From contig JAHBXY010000015.1 of assembly GCA_019636275.1 (NCBI GenBank), positions 23,649-87,648 on the forward strand: 64,000 nucleotides of DNA, read 5' to 3'. Shown here piece by piece: positions 1 through 8,993 of this stretch. Each line of letters starts with the position of its first letter. Positions within the stretch are counted from its first letter, which is position 1. Under the pieces are notes generated by a model that worked only from the letters and a program-made list of their open reading frames with translations, was not told where the DNA came from and did no database searches. A program made the translations under genes and the position numbers. The stretch is from Planctomycetota bacterium (GTDB lineage: Bacteria; Planctomycetota; J058).

Positions 1-542
1 TGCCGCGCCTGACCGTCACCGCCCCGTTCGCCGGCGCCGTCGAGCCCGCCGACCTGCGGCCCGGCGACGCGCTCTCGCCCGGGCAGACGATCACGACCGT
101 CCACGACACGTCGCGTCTCGTCGTGCGCTTCGAGGCCGCCGAGGACGACCTGCGCCTCCTGGCGCCGGGCGCGAAGGTGCGCCTGCGCCCGCTGGCCTTC
201 GGCGAGGTGACCCTGCGCGGCGTCGTCGCGGCCGTGCAGGAGGTCGCCGGCGGCGGCGAGGCGCCCACCTACGCGACCCTGGTCGAGGTCGAGGGCGGCC
301 ACCCGCTCCTGCGCGTGGGCCTGCGCTGCCGCGTCGAGGCGCAGGGCGAGCTGGCGCGGCGCGCGCTCGCCGTGCCGCGCCGCGCGGTGACGATCGCGGG
401 CGGCCGCGCCACCTGCCGTGTGTGGGCCAACGAGCGGGCGACGCCGGTCGAGGTGATCCTCGGCCCCGGCAACCGCGAGCTCGTGCAGGTGCTCCGCGGC
501 CTCGTCGCGGGCGACGCCGTCGTCCTCCCGGAGGACGAGTGA
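1..542 (+). CDS. RND efflux periplasmic adaptor (HlyD/MFP family), C-terminal part
   Basis: The 5' end lies outside the window; the open frame runs from base 3 to the TGA at 540-542. The visible part begins in the lipoyl/barrel-sandwich region (VTAPFAGAVEP, then a PGDALSPGQ turn), followed by the beta-barrel segment (LVVRFEAAEDDL, APGAKVRL) and the membrane-proximal domain (RRALAVPRRAV). These are hallmarks of membrane fusion proteins that link an inner-membrane RND pump to an outer-membrane channel. The next gene starts inside its stop codon (GTGA overlap), and the RND permease lies two genes on, so it is most likely the first visible member of an efflux operon. Substrate cannot be read from the sequence. 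Confidence 0.85.
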   Translation, partial: PRLTVTAPFAGAVEPADLRPGDALSPGQTITTVHDTSRLVVRFEAAEDDLRLLAPGAKVRLRPLAFGEVTLRGVVAAVQEVAGGGEAPTYATLVEVEGGHPLLRVGLRCRVEAQGELARRALAVPRRAVTIAGGRATCRVWANERATPVEVILGPGNRELVQVLRGLVAGDAVVLPEDE

Positions 543-1696
543 GCCGGGCCAGGACGGCGAGGCGCCTCGCCCTGGCCCTCGTCCTGGCGCTCTCCCCTGT
601 CGCCCAGGAGGCCGCCGCCCAGGAGGTCCCCGCCCAGGAGGTCGATGCGCCGGGCGCGCACGCCCGCGGCGTCGCCTGGCTGGTCGCCCGCCAGAACGAC
701 GACGGCTCGTGGGGCAGCTTCCACTCGACCCGCCCGGGCGAGATCTACCTGGGCACGGTCGCGTCGCTGCGCGCCTTCGGCCAGGCGACCACCGCCCTGT
801 GCGCGCTGGCCCTGCAGCGGCCGGCGCGACACGACCCCGCTGCGCGCGCGGCGCTGGACCGCGCCGTCGAGCGCCTGCTGGCCGACCCGCCCGTCCTGCG
901 CGCGCAGGGCGACACCTTCTACGACACCTGGACGCACGTCTACATGGTCGAGGCGCTGGCGGCCCTCGAGCACGACCCCGCCTACGGCGAGCGCAAGGCC
1001 GCCCTGGGCGAGGCGCTGCGGCGCGAGGTGGCGCTCCTGTGCGAGCGGCAGTCGGCCGACGGCGGCTGGGGCTACTACGACTTCGACCACGGCCTGGCGC
1101 GCCCGAGCGGGCTCGAGAGCACGAGCTTCCTCACCGGCGCGGCGCTCCTGGCCCTGCAGGCCGCCGCCGAGGTGGGCGTGACCTGCGACGGGCGCGTCGT
1201 CGAGGCCGGGCTGCGCTGCCTCGAGCGGCTGCGCCTGCCCGACGGCGCCTTCGTCTACGGCACCTACCTCCTGCCCTACCCGGCGCACCTGGCCAACCGC
1301 GCCAAGGGCTCGCTCGGCCGGGCGCAGCCGTGCGAGCTGGCCCTGTGGAGCCATGGCCGCTCGTCGCCCGAGCGGCTCGCGGCGGCGGTCGAGCGCCTGC
1401 GCGAGCAGCACCACTTCCTGGCGATCGGCCGCGGGCGCCCCTACCCGCACGAGGCCTGGTACTACACGGCCGGCTACTACGTGCTCTTCGGCCGCTACTA
1501 CGCGGCGCGCGCCCTGGCGGTCCTCCCCGACGACGAGCGCGCCGACGCCGCGGCCTGGCTGGCGGCGACGACGGCGCGCGACCAGGGGCCGTCGGGGTCG
1601 TGGTTCGACTTCCCGCTCTACGGCTTCCACGAGGCCTACGGCACGGCCTACGCGCTCCTCACCCTCCAGGCGCTGCGCGCCGACGAGCCGCGCTGA
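539..1696 (+). CDS. Secreted prenyltransferase/squalene-oxidase-repeat (alpha-toroid) protein
   Basis: The GTG start overlaps the adaptor stop by 4 bp and gives a clear signal peptide (ARRLALALVLALSPVAQEAAA), for 385 residues. The open frame extends upstream, but that part overlaps the adaptor gene. The mature protein carries QW-type repeats of terpenoid cyclases and prenyltransferases: QNDDGSWGS near residue 50, QSADGGWGYYDF near 175 and LPDGAFVYG near 235. I see no DxDD or DCTAE-like cyclase acid motif, so this is probably a toroid-fold protein rather than a proven cyclase. It sits between the adaptor and permease genes of an RND operon, which suggests a periplasmic role linked to the exported compound. 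Function is otherwise unknown. Confidence 0.75.
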   Translation: MSRARTARRLALALVLALSPVAQEAAAQEVPAQEVDAPGAHARGVAWLVARQNDDGSWGSFHSTRPGEIYLGTVASLRAFGQATTALCALALQRPARHDPAARAALDRAVERLLADPPVLRAQGDTFYDTWTHVYMVEALAALEHDPAYGERKAALGEALRREVALLCERQSADGGWGYYDFDHGLARPSGLESTSFLTGAALLALQAAAEVGVTCDGRVVEAGLRCLERLRLPDGAFVYGTYLLPYPAHLANRAKGSLGRAQPCELALWSHGRSSPERLAAAVERLREQHHFLAIGRGRPYPHEAWYYTAGYYVLFGRYYAARALAVLPDDERADAAAWLAATTARDQGPSGSWFDFPLYGFHEAYGTAYALLTLQALRADEPR

Positions 1697-1779
1697 TGAA
1701 GCCCGGCCTATCGGACGCCTTCGCCGAGCTTCCTCGACGCCTGGCGCGCCGCGCGCGACCCTCGCGGACGGAGGTCCTC

Positions 1780-3303
1780 ATGCGCCGCGCCCTGCTCGCC
1801 CTCGCCCTGCCGCTCGCCGGCTGCGCGCACCTGCTCGTCAGCTCGCCCGCCGGCCACTACGAGGAGGGGCGCGCCGGCCCGGCGCGCCTCGTCGTGCGCC
1901 AGGGGCTGGCGCTGGCGGCGGTCGAGGGCGCGCCGGAGGAGATCGGCGCGCAGCTCGCCGCGCTCACGGGCGGCGCCCTGCGCGCGCTGCGCGACGAGTT
2001 CTTCGAGCTCGTGCCGCCGGCGCCGGCCGAGCGGGCGCGGGCGCTCGCCGCCGGGCTCCCCGACGACCACCGGCGCGAGCTGCAGGCGCTGGCGCGCGGG
2101 GCGGGCGTCCCCTACGGCGACGCGCTCGTGGCCAACGTCATCGTCGACTCCGCCTGCACGGCGTTCGTCGCCAGCGGCGCCAACACGGCCTCGGGCGAGC
2201 TCCTCTTCGCCCGCAACATGGACTTCCCGCCGGCGCACCTGCTCGGGCCGCGCACGCTCGTCACGCTCGTCCGCCCGGCCGGCAAGAAGGCCTTCGTGTC
2301 GATCGGCTGGCCGGGCGTCACCGGCGTGGTCTCCGGGATGAACGAGGACGGCCTGTGCGCGGCGGTGCTCATCAACATGGGCGGGCGGCGCGGGCAGGGC
2401 GAGGCGGCGCCGCTGACCTTCGTCGTGCGCGAGGTGCTCGAGGCCTGCGCCACCGTCGACGAGGCGCGCGCGCTCCTGCGCGCGCGCGAGGTCGCGTCCG
2501 GCCACTTCGTGTTCGTCGCCGACGCCTCGACCGGCGCGATCGTGGCCCCGGGCGAGCCCGACCGCCTGCCCGGCCTCGACGGACTGCTCACCTGCAGCAA
2601 CGACGCCTTCGCCCCCGAGGCGGGGTTGCAGACCGACGCGCGGGCCCGCGCGCTCTCGGACCTCCTGCAGGCGCGCCGCGGCGCGCTCGACCTCGACGGC
2701 GCGCGCGCGGTCCTGGGCGGCACCTACCTGGACTACATCAACGCCCAGGCGATGGTCTTCGAACCGGCGCGCCGCGCCGTGTCGCTGGCCCTGGGCACGA
2801 CCCTGCGGCCGGCCGCCGTCCAGGGCTGGACGCGCCTCGACCTCTCGCGCGCGCTGGCCACGGGCGACCTCGAGCAGGTCGAGGTGCGGTCGCTGCCCGG
2901 GGTGACGCCGGCGCCGCACTACAAGGCGCACCCCTACGCCGGCGAGGCGGTCGACGCGGCCTACGTCGCGGGCGTCCTGCGCCACGCCGACGCGCTCGAG
3001 GCCGACCCCGAGGCGCACGACCTGGCGCGGGCCCAGGGCCTGGCGGCGCTCTCGTTCCAGGCCGGCCGGCGCGTCGAGGGCGCGGCCCTGGACGGGCTCC
3101 AGGGAGCCCTGGCCGCGCGCCTGGTCGCGGCGCTCGAGCGCCTCGACCGGGCCCTCGACCGGGACCCGACGCCCGCGGCCGCCGAGGCGCTCGAGCGCGC
3201 CGCCTGGGCGGCGGTCGTCTTCTCCGTGCCGCTGTCGCCCGGGCAGGAGCGGCGCCGCGCCGCGCTCGAGGCGCGCGCCCGGGCCGCGCGCGAGCGGGCG
3301 TGA
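1780..3303 (+). CDS. Lipoprotein with C45/acyltransferase-type Ntn-hydrolase domain
   Basis: The ATG at 1780 is preceded by GGAGG five bases upstream and starts a lipoprotein signal with lipobox LAGC (Cys15). A longer start at 1696 (TGATG overlap) would hide the signal, so it was not chosen. The 507-residue product resembles C45 peptidase/acyl-CoA:6-aminopenicillanate acyltransferase proteins: DSACTAF (candidate nucleophile Cys near residue 126), ARNMDFPP, and GVTGVVSGMNEDGLCAAV followed by the usual middle of the fold. These enzymes self-cleave before the nucleophile and act on amide bonds. The C-terminal 150 residues are helical and unassigned. It overlaps the permease gene by 4 bp, so amide hydrolysis or acyl transfer on the pump substrate is a reasonable inference. 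Confidence 0.8.
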   Translation: MRRALLALALPLAGCAHLLVSSPAGHYEEGRAGPARLVVRQGLALAAVEGAPEEIGAQLAALTGGALRALRDEFFELVPPAPAERARALAAGLPDDHRRELQALARGAGVPYGDALVANVIVDSACTAFVASGANTASGELLFARNMDFPPAHLLGPRTLVTLVRPAGKKAFVSIGWPGVTGVVSGMNEDGLCAAVLINMGGRRGQGEAAPLTFVVREVLEACATVDEARALLRAREVASGHFVFVADASTGAIVAPGEPDRLPGLDGLLTCSNDAFAPEAGLQTDARARALSDLLQARRGALDLDGARAVLGGTYLDYINAQAMVFEPARRAVSLALGTTLRPAAVQGWTRLDLSRALATGDLEQVEVRSLPGVTPAPHYKAHPYAGEAVDAAYVAGVLRHADALEADPEAHDLARAQGLAALSFQAGRRVEGAALDGLQGALAARLVAALERLDRALDRDPTPAAAEALERAAWAAVVFSVPLSPGQERRRAALEARARAARERA

Positions 3304-6300
3304 CGCGCCTCGCCGACCTCCCCCTCGCGCGCCCCGTCGGCACGGCCATGCTGCTCGTGTCGCTCGTGGTCCTCGGCGCCGTGGCCACGGTCGAGCTGCC
3401 GCTGGGGTTCGTCCCGGTGCTCGACGAGCCGCAAGTGAACGTGGACGCGCCCTTCCCCGGCGCGCACCCGCTCGAGGCCCTGCGCGAGGTCGGCAAGCCG
3501 ATCGAGGAGGAGGTGGCGCAGATCCCGGGTGTCCGGGGCGTCTCGACGACCGCGTCGGCCGGCCACGTGCGCGTCGAGGTGAACTTCGAGTACGAGGCGG
3601 CGCTGGCCTTCAAGCGCCTCGAGGTGCGCGACGCCGTGGCGCGCGCGCGCGACCGCTTCCCGGCGGGCGTCGGCCACGTGCGGGTCGAGGGCGACACGGG
3701 CCCGCTGGGCGGGCGGGCGATCCTGCAGGGGCGCGTCGGCGCCGAGCGCGACCTGTCGCAGGCCTGGGACCTCCTCGAGCACCACCTGCGGCGCCCGCTC
3801 GAGCGCACGCGCGGCGTGGCGCGCGTGGCGCTCTACGGCGTCGAGCCGCCGCGCGTGCGGATCGACCTCGACCTCCGGGCGCTCCGCCGCCACGGCCTGG
3901 ATCCGGGCGGCGTCCTTCGCGGCCTCGATGCGCAGAACGCCGACCTCGACCTGGGCGCCGTGCGCGACGAGCGCCTGCGCCACGACGTGCGCCTGGCCGC
4001 GCGCTTCACCAGCCTGGCGCAGGTGCGCGCGCACCGCCTGCCGGGCGGCCTCAGCCTGTCGGACGTGGCCGAGGTCACGCTGGCGCCGCCGCGCCTCGAC
4101 TACGGGCGCCACCTCGACGGGCGCTACGCGATCGGCCTCGACGTGTTCAAGGAGCCCGGGGCCAACACGGTCGAGACGGTCGACCGTGTGCTCGCGCGCC
4201 TCGAGGAGGTGCGGGCCGACCCGGCCCTGCGCGGGCTCTCGGTGCTCGTGTGGCAGGACGCGGGCGAGGAGATCCGCCGCTCGCTGCGCGGGCTGCTCGA
4301 GGCCGGGCTCCAGGGCGCGCTCCTGGCCGTCGTGATCCTGTACCTGTTCCTGCGCCGCGCCGGGCCGACGCTGATCGTGGCCGCGGCGATCCCGGGCTCG
4401 CTCCTGGTCACCTGCGGGGCCATGCTCGCGCTCGGGCTCGAGCTGAACGTGCTCACCATGCTCGGGCTCATGCTCGGCGTGGGCATGCTCGTCGACAACG
4501 CCGTCGTCGTCATGGAGAGCATCCACCGCCTGCAGCGGGAGGGCGTCGCGCCGGCCGAGGCCGCCCGGCGCGGCCTCGCCGAGGTGCTCCTGGCCGTGCT
4601 CGCCTCGACGGCGACGACGGTGATCGTGTGGTCTTGGGTGCTCGTCGCGCCGCCCGGGCCGCTGGTCTTCTACCTGGGCGGCGTCGCGGTCACGATCTGC
4701 CTGGCGGTCGCCGCGTCGCTCCTCGTGTCGGTCACGTTCATCCCGCTCCTGGCCGGGCGCGTGCGCGCGGCCGCCGCGGGGGCCCGCGAGGGCTCGCTCG
4801 AGCGCGTGACGGCGGCCTACCGCTGGCTCCTCGGCTGGACCCTGCGCCGCCGCGCCGCAACGCTGGCGGCCCTCCTGCTCCTGGCCGGCAGCGCGGCCGT
4901 ACCGCTGGCGCGGATCGAGAAGACCGGCGACCCGCGCACGCGCCAGCGCGCCGTGGCGATCCACTACTCGGTCGCCGACGCCGCCACGCGCGAGGCGCTC
5001 GAGGCGCACGTCGACGCGGTCGAGGGCTGGCTGATGTCCCGCCGCCACGAGCTCGAGTTCGAGAGCCTCTACTCGTGGTACAGCGAGAGCGGCGGGACCT
5101 TCACCTGGGTCTACCTGCCGCAGGCGCGGGCCACGGCGGCGAACCTGCAGCGGCTGCGGGCGGCCCTGCGCGCGGGGCTGCCGCGGCTGGCCGGGGTGAA
5201 GCTCGAGGTGGGCGACCGCCTGTGGGGCCGCCGGCGCGGCGCGGACGACGCGCGGCGCGTGCCGGTGGCCCTGCACGGCGAGGACCCCGAGTTCCTGGCC
5301 GCGCTGGGCGCGCGGGTCGAGGAGCGCCTACGCGGCGTCGAGGGCGTGGTGCAGGTCAGCGGCCCCGGCCGCGGCGGGTCGCGCGAGCTCACGGTCCAGG
5401 TCGACCCCGCCCGCTGCCGCGCGCTGGGCCTCACGCCCGAGGACGTCGGGCAGGTGGTGCGCTTCGCCCTGCGCGGACAGCCGCTGCGCCGCCTCCTCGG
5501 GCCGAAGGGCGAGCTGGAGATGGTCACGGGCGTGCCGGAGGAGGGCGGCGTGTCGCCGGCCGACCTCCTGCAGCTCCCGATCCCGCGGGCGAGCGGGGAC
5601 GTCGTCCTGCTCTCGTCGGTGGCCGACGTGGGCCTCGGCCGCACGCCCGAGCGGATCGTGCGCCAGGACCGCGTGACGACCGTGTGGGTCGAGGTCGAGG
5701 TCGACCCGTCGCTGACCACCGACGCGGCGCAGGCGCGCATCGACGCGGCGCTGGCCGGGCTCGCCCTGCCCGAGGGCTACCGGCGCGGCTGGGGCGCCTG
5801 GGGACGCGACCGCGACGAGACGCTCGAGACCATGGCCCGCGGCGTGGCCCTGGCGCTGCTCGTGGTCCTCATGCTCATGGCCGCGCTGTTCGAGTCGTTC
5901 ACGCAGCCGCTGGCGATCCTGATCACGCTGCCGCTGGCCTTCTCCGGCGCGTTCTGGAGCCTGTGGCTGGGCGGCTACGACCTCGACGCCGTGGCGTTCA
6001 TCGGCGTGATCGTGCTCGTCGGCATCGTCGTGAACAACGGGATCGTCATGGTCGACCGCGTCAACGCCCTGCGCGCCGAGGGGGTCGACCGCGTCGAGGC
6101 GGTGCTCGCCGGCTGCGCCACGCGCCTGCGCCCGGTGCTGATGACCGCGATCACGACGATCGTCGGCCTGATCCCGCTCGTCTTCTCGGCCTCGACGGTC
6201 GCCGGCGCGTTCATCGACTCGCTGGCCGTGGCCGTGATCGGCGGCCTCGCCACGTCGACCGTGTTCACGCTCGTCGGCCTGCCCGTGTGGTACACGCTCG

Positions 6301-6404
6301 TCGAGGACGTGGGCGCCGTCGTCCGCGGCGCCCTCCCGCGCCTCCGGCCCGGCCGGGCCCGCTTCCCGCGCGACCGGGTGTGCGTCGACGGCGACGACGC
6401 CTGA
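3300..6404 (+). CDS. RND efflux transporter permease (AcrB/HAE type)
   Basis: The GTG start overlaps the previous stop (GTGA). The 1034-residue length is normal for the AcrB family. Visible are TM1 (TAMLLVSLVVLGAV), two large periplasmic loops, and TM4 with GMLVDNAVVVMES near residue 399, where the second Asp of the classical DD pair is Asn, a common variant. The second half carries GIVVNNGIVMVDRVNALR and RPVLMTAITTIVGLIPLVF. The protein uses the proton gradient to expel substrates through an adaptor and an outer-membrane channel. The adaptor is the first gene of the window; no TolC-type gene follows. The operon seems to end here. Confidence 0.92.
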   Translation: MTRLADLPLARPVGTAMLLVSLVVLGAVATVELPLGFVPVLDEPQVNVDAPFPGAHPLEALREVGKPIEEEVAQIPGVRGVSTTASAGHVRVEVNFEYEAALAFKRLEVRDAVARARDRFPAGVGHVRVEGDTGPLGGRAILQGRVGAERDLSQAWDLLEHHLRRPLERTRGVARVALYGVEPPRVRIDLDLRALRRHGLDPGGVLRGLDAQNADLDLGAVRDERLRHDVRLAARFTSLAQVRAHRLPGGLSLSDVAEVTLAPPRLDYGRHLDGRYAIGLDVFKEPGANTVETVDRVLARLEEVRADPALRGLSVLVWQDAGEEIRRSLRGLLEAGLQGALLAVVILYLFLRRAGPTLIVAAAIPGSLLVTCGAMLALGLELNVLTMLGLMLGVGMLVDNAVVVMESIHRLQREGVAPAEAARRGLAEVLLAVLASTATTVIVWSWVLVAPPGPLVFYLGGVAVTICLAVAASLLVSVTFIPLLAGRVRAAAAGAREGSLERVTAAYRWLLGWTLRRRAATLAALLLLAGSAAVPLARIEKTGDPRTRQRAVAIHYSVADAATREALEAHVDAVEGWLMSRRHELEFESLYSWYSESGGTFTWVYLPQARATAANLQRLRAALRAGLPRLAGVKLEVGDRLWGRRRGADDARRVPVALHGEDPEFLAALGARVEERLRGVEGVVQVSGPGRGGSRELTVQVDPARCRALGLTPEDVGQVVRFALRGQPLRRLLGPKGELEMVTGVPEEGGVSPADLLQLPIPRASGDVVLLSSVADVGLGRTPERIVRQDRVTTVWVEVEVDPSLTTDAAQARIDAALAGLALPEGYRRGWGAWGRDRDETLETMARGVALALLVVLMLMAALFESFTQPLAILITLPLAFSGAFWSLWLGGYDLDAVAFIGVIVLVGIVVNNGIVMVDRVNALRAEGVDRVEAVLAGCATRLRPVLMTAITTIVGLIPLVFSASTVAGAFIDSLAVAVIGGLATSTVFTLVGLPVWYTLVEDVGAVVRGALPRLRPGRARFPRDRVCVDGDDA

Positions 6405-6455
6405 CCTCGTCCCTGGCCGGTGGTCAGGCCCTCCGCGCCTCGTCAGACTCCACGC

Positions 6456-7082
6456 ATGGACCAGGCCCGCCTCGCCATCGAGGTGCAGCATCCGCGCTGC
6501 CCGTTCTGCCGCGACGCGGTGCTGCCGGGTGACGAGAAGGTCGCCTGCAGCGCGTGCATGGGCTGGACGCACGCGGTCTGCTTCGAGGAGACGCATCGAC
6601 GCTGCGGCGCATGCGGAGGCGGCGCCGCAGCGCCGGCGGCGTCCGCGGCCAGCGGCACCGCGCCGGCGGGCGAGGCTGCGCGCCCGCTCGCCGAGCGCTG
6701 GCGCCGCCTGGACTCCCGCTGGCGCGACGCGCGGCAGGGGACCCCCGTCGCGCCGGCCCTGATCGCGAAGACGGTCCTCGCGGTCCTTGCCGTCGCCCTC
6801 GTGATCGCGCTGTTGGCCCTGCCGCTCGAGACGATCTCGGGCGTCCTCGCGGGCGTGCTCGTCGTCCTCGCCCTCCTCTTCGCGCACCGGCGCCGGCTGA
6901 CGGAGCGCCCCTCGTGGCTGCGTCTCGCCAGGCGGACCCCGCGGCCCGCGGCGGAGCCCGCGACGTCGGAGGGTAAGGGGAAGGAGGGCGCCTGGAAGAA
7001 GGACGGCGGTCCGGCCGGTCCCCTGCCGCGCCCGCTGGACGAGGAGCCGCCGCCGAGCTCGTCGTCACCGGGCCACGGCTGA
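6456..7082 (+). CDS. Small membrane protein with N-terminal RING-like zinc finger
   Basis: Started at the ATG of MDQARLAIEVQ because the zinc finger follows at once; an upstream GTG at 6420 is possible. Metal ligands read C15, C18, C31, C34, H39, C42, C50, C53, a C4HC3 order like RING-CH/PHD-type fingers and prokaryotic RING families. After an Ala/Gly linker come two hydrophobic segments (about residues 105-150), then a charged Lys- and Pro-rich tail (208 residues in all). Both soluble parts are probably on the same face of the membrane. The gene is convergent with the phospholipase D-like gene, 17 bp away. RING-like domains in bacteria usually bind proteins or nucleic acids; ubiquitin-type ligase activity is not implied. 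Confidence 0.7.
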   Translation: MDQARLAIEVQHPRCPFCRDAVLPGDEKVACSACMGWTHAVCFEETHRRCGACGGGAAAPAASAASGTAPAGEAARPLAERWRRLDSRWRDARQGTPVAPALIAKTVLAVLAVALVIALLALPLETISGVLAGVLVVLALLFAHRRRLTERPSWLRLARRTPRPAAEPATSEGKGKEGAWKKDGGPAGPLPRPLDEEPPPSSSSPGHG

Positions 7083-7099
7083 GGGAAAGCAGGTCGCGG

Positions 7100-8710
7100 T
7101 CAGAAGATCGGGTCGAAGCCGATCGTCCCCTGCAGGGTGCGCAGGAGGCGCCACCAGGCGGCGAGGCGCGGCCAGTCGTCGGGGTCGGTGTGGTCGCGGG
7201 GCCCGAAGAGCACCACCGGCGCGCCGTCGGGGCCGCGCACCACCTGCCCGTCGGCGTCGCGGAGGAGCCGGTACTCGTGGGTCTGCGGCGCGCCGGCCGC
7301 GATCCAGGCCTCGATCGGCTCGGCGACGCGGGCGGCCAGGCGGCGCGACCAGGCGACGACGGCCACCTCGCCGTTGACGTGCATGCTCACCGGGTCGAGG
7401 TTGTAGGTGCTGACGACGGCCACCTGCCCGTCGAAGGTCGCCGTCTTGCCGTGCACGTTGTGGCCGTCGCCGCGCACGAACAGGCGCAGGTGGGGCACGC
7501 GCGCCAGGATCTCGGGCCACTGCTCCATGAAGAAGGCCTGGCTCACGGCGTTGTCGGACGAGGTGGCGCTGTTGGTGATGATCGTGATGCGCACGCCGCG
7601 GGCGCCGGCGGCGGCGAGCTCCTCCACGGCCGCGTCGGACAGGACCAGGTAGGGGCTCTGGATCAGCACCTCACGGCGCGCGCTCGCGAGCAGGCGCCGC
7701 AGCCCCTCGGTCACGGGGTCGACCTCGCCGACGGGGCGGGGCGAGCTGTCGAGCACCCGCACGGGGGCGCGCACGGCCGACGGCCGGGCGCGGGTGAGCC
7801 CGCCCAGGAGGCCCGGGTGCTCGCGGTGCAGGCGCTGCACCCAGGGGGCGGCGCGGGGGTCGAGCAGGGCCGGGGTGGGATCCCCGCGCAGCCAGGCGTC
7901 CATCGCGCGGTAGGCGCCCAGGAGCTCGTCGCGCTGGGCGGCCAGGTTCACCGCGTCGGGGAGCACCGGCTCGGCCGCGCCGGCCCCCCACTCCGCGCGA
8001 AAGGCGCGCTCGAGCTTGAGGGCCGTGGCCCGGCCCTCGATCACGAGGTCGACGTCCTTGAACGCGTCGGGCGTGGTGGCCGGGTCGGCGAAGTACTCGG
8101 CCGACACGTTGCGCCCGCCGACCATCGAGCGCGCGCGGTCGACGAGGAGCAGCTTGTCGTGCTCGCTGGCGATCGCCGCCACGGGGCTGAGCCACAGGAC
8201 CGCCTGCGCCACGCGGGCCGGCAGCGGCCGGTAGATGCGCACGTCGATCCCCGCCCCGGCCAGCTCGTCGAGGTAGTCCTCCTCGAAGGGCGAGCGGCCC
8301 ATCTTCGTCCCGTGGGCGTCGACGAGCAGGCGCACCCGCGCCCCCTGCTCGGCCCGGAGCAGCAGGTGGCCGAGGAAGGAGAGGCCGAAGACGTCGTCGC
8401 GGACGATGAACGACGCGACGTCGACGCGCTCGCGCGCGGAGGAGAGGAGGCGCCAGCGCTCGACCCAGGCCTCCTGGTTGTCGTCGAGCAGGCGCAGGCG
8501 CGGGGCCGGGCCGTCGGGCGCGGGGAAGCCGTCGAAGGTGGCCCGGAGGCTCATGCCGGGCGACCACGGGCCCAGGTCCTCGACCCGCGCGCGGTCGGCG
8601 TCGGTCGTCCAGGGAGCCGTGGCCCAGCGGGAGAGCGAGGTCCCCGCCGTCACGCCGAGCGCCGCCCCCCCGGCCACCAGGAAGGTGGCGAGAGCAGTGC
8701 GTGGCCTCAT
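7100..8710 (-). CDS. Phospholipase D-like protein (cardiolipin-synthase type), membrane-anchored
   Basis: 536 residues with an N-terminal hydrophobic anchor or signal (TALATFLVAGGAALGVTAG). Two HKD motifs of the PLD superfamily are intact: HDKLLLVD followed by GGRN, and HGKTATFD followed by STYN. Family members transfer phosphatidyl groups (cardiolipin synthesis) or hydrolyse phosphodiester bonds using the two His as catalytic pair. The spacing and single N-terminal segment differ from ClsA, which has two TM helices, so a periplasmic PLD-like hydrolase is equally possible. It stands alone: its promoter would lie in 8711-8870, where I recognise no clear motif. Confidence 0.85.
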   Translation of the reverse strand: MRPRTALATFLVAGGAALGVTAGTSLSRWATAPWTTDADRARVEDLGPWSPGMSLRATFDGFPAPDGPAPRLRLLDDNQEAWVERWRLLSSARERVDVASFIVRDDVFGLSFLGHLLLRAEQGARVRLLVDAHGTKMGRSPFEEDYLDELAGAGIDVRIYRPLPARVAQAVLWLSPVAAIASEHDKLLLVDRARSMVGGRNVSAEYFADPATTPDAFKDVDLVIEGRATALKLERAFRAEWGAGAAEPVLPDAVNLAAQRDELLGAYRAMDAWLRGDPTPALLDPRAAPWVQRLHREHPGLLGGLTRARPSAVRAPVRVLDSSPRPVGEVDPVTEGLRRLLASARREVLIQSPYLVLSDAAVEELAAAGARGVRITIITNSATSSDNAVSQAFFMEQWPEILARVPHLRLFVRGDGHNVHGKTATFDGQVAVVSTYNLDPVSMHVNGEVAVVAWSRRLAARVAEPIEAWIAAGAPQTHEYRLLRDADGQVVRGPDGAPVVLFGPRDHTDPDDWPRLAAWWRLLRTLQGTIGFDPIF

Positions 8711-8870
8711 GCCTCGATGCTAAGCGCTCGGCGCGCCGGGGCCAGGTCCGCGCCCTCAACGTCCGCCCACCCGTCCGCTTGGGCGACGGGTCACGCGCGG
8801 CTCAGACCGCACGAAGCCATCGCCGCTCGCCCGCGAGTCCTGGTGACCCGCCTCGATCGAAGCAGCACGT

Positions 8871-8993
8871 GAGGCGAGGCCGCGGAGGCTGAGGCGAGGC
8901 GGCGCGCGCGCGGGCGACGACGTATCGGCATACTTCGAGCCCGCGCGCGCGCCGCCCCGCCCAGCATCCGCGGCCGCAGCCGTCGAGCACACA
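8871..8993 (-). repeat. Interspersed hairpin repeat, family 1, copy 1
   Basis: A long imperfect inverted repeat lies immediately 3' of the esterase stop codon, read on the minus strand. Arms 8878-8915 and 8939-8975 pair almost fully; the apex holds a smaller GTAT-CGGC-ATAC hairpin. The outer end GCAGCCGTCGA (plus strand) abuts the stop codon and is identical in copies at 17019 and 30525. No T-tract follows, so it is not a classical intrinsic terminator. Confidence 0.8.

Noticed and set aside
539..1696. Functional squalene-hopene cyclase
   Set aside because: QW-like repeats are present, but the protein is short, secreted and lacks a visible DxDD motif.
1353..3299. Upstream extension of the RND permease frame
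   Set aside because: The added residues are Arg/Ala-rich shadow sequence of two recognisable genes; the GTG at 3300 matches the RND N-terminus and the overlap pattern.
8871..8993. Classical rho-independent terminator
   Set aside because: The stem is far longer than usual and no T-tract follows on the transcribed strand; recorded as a structured repeat.
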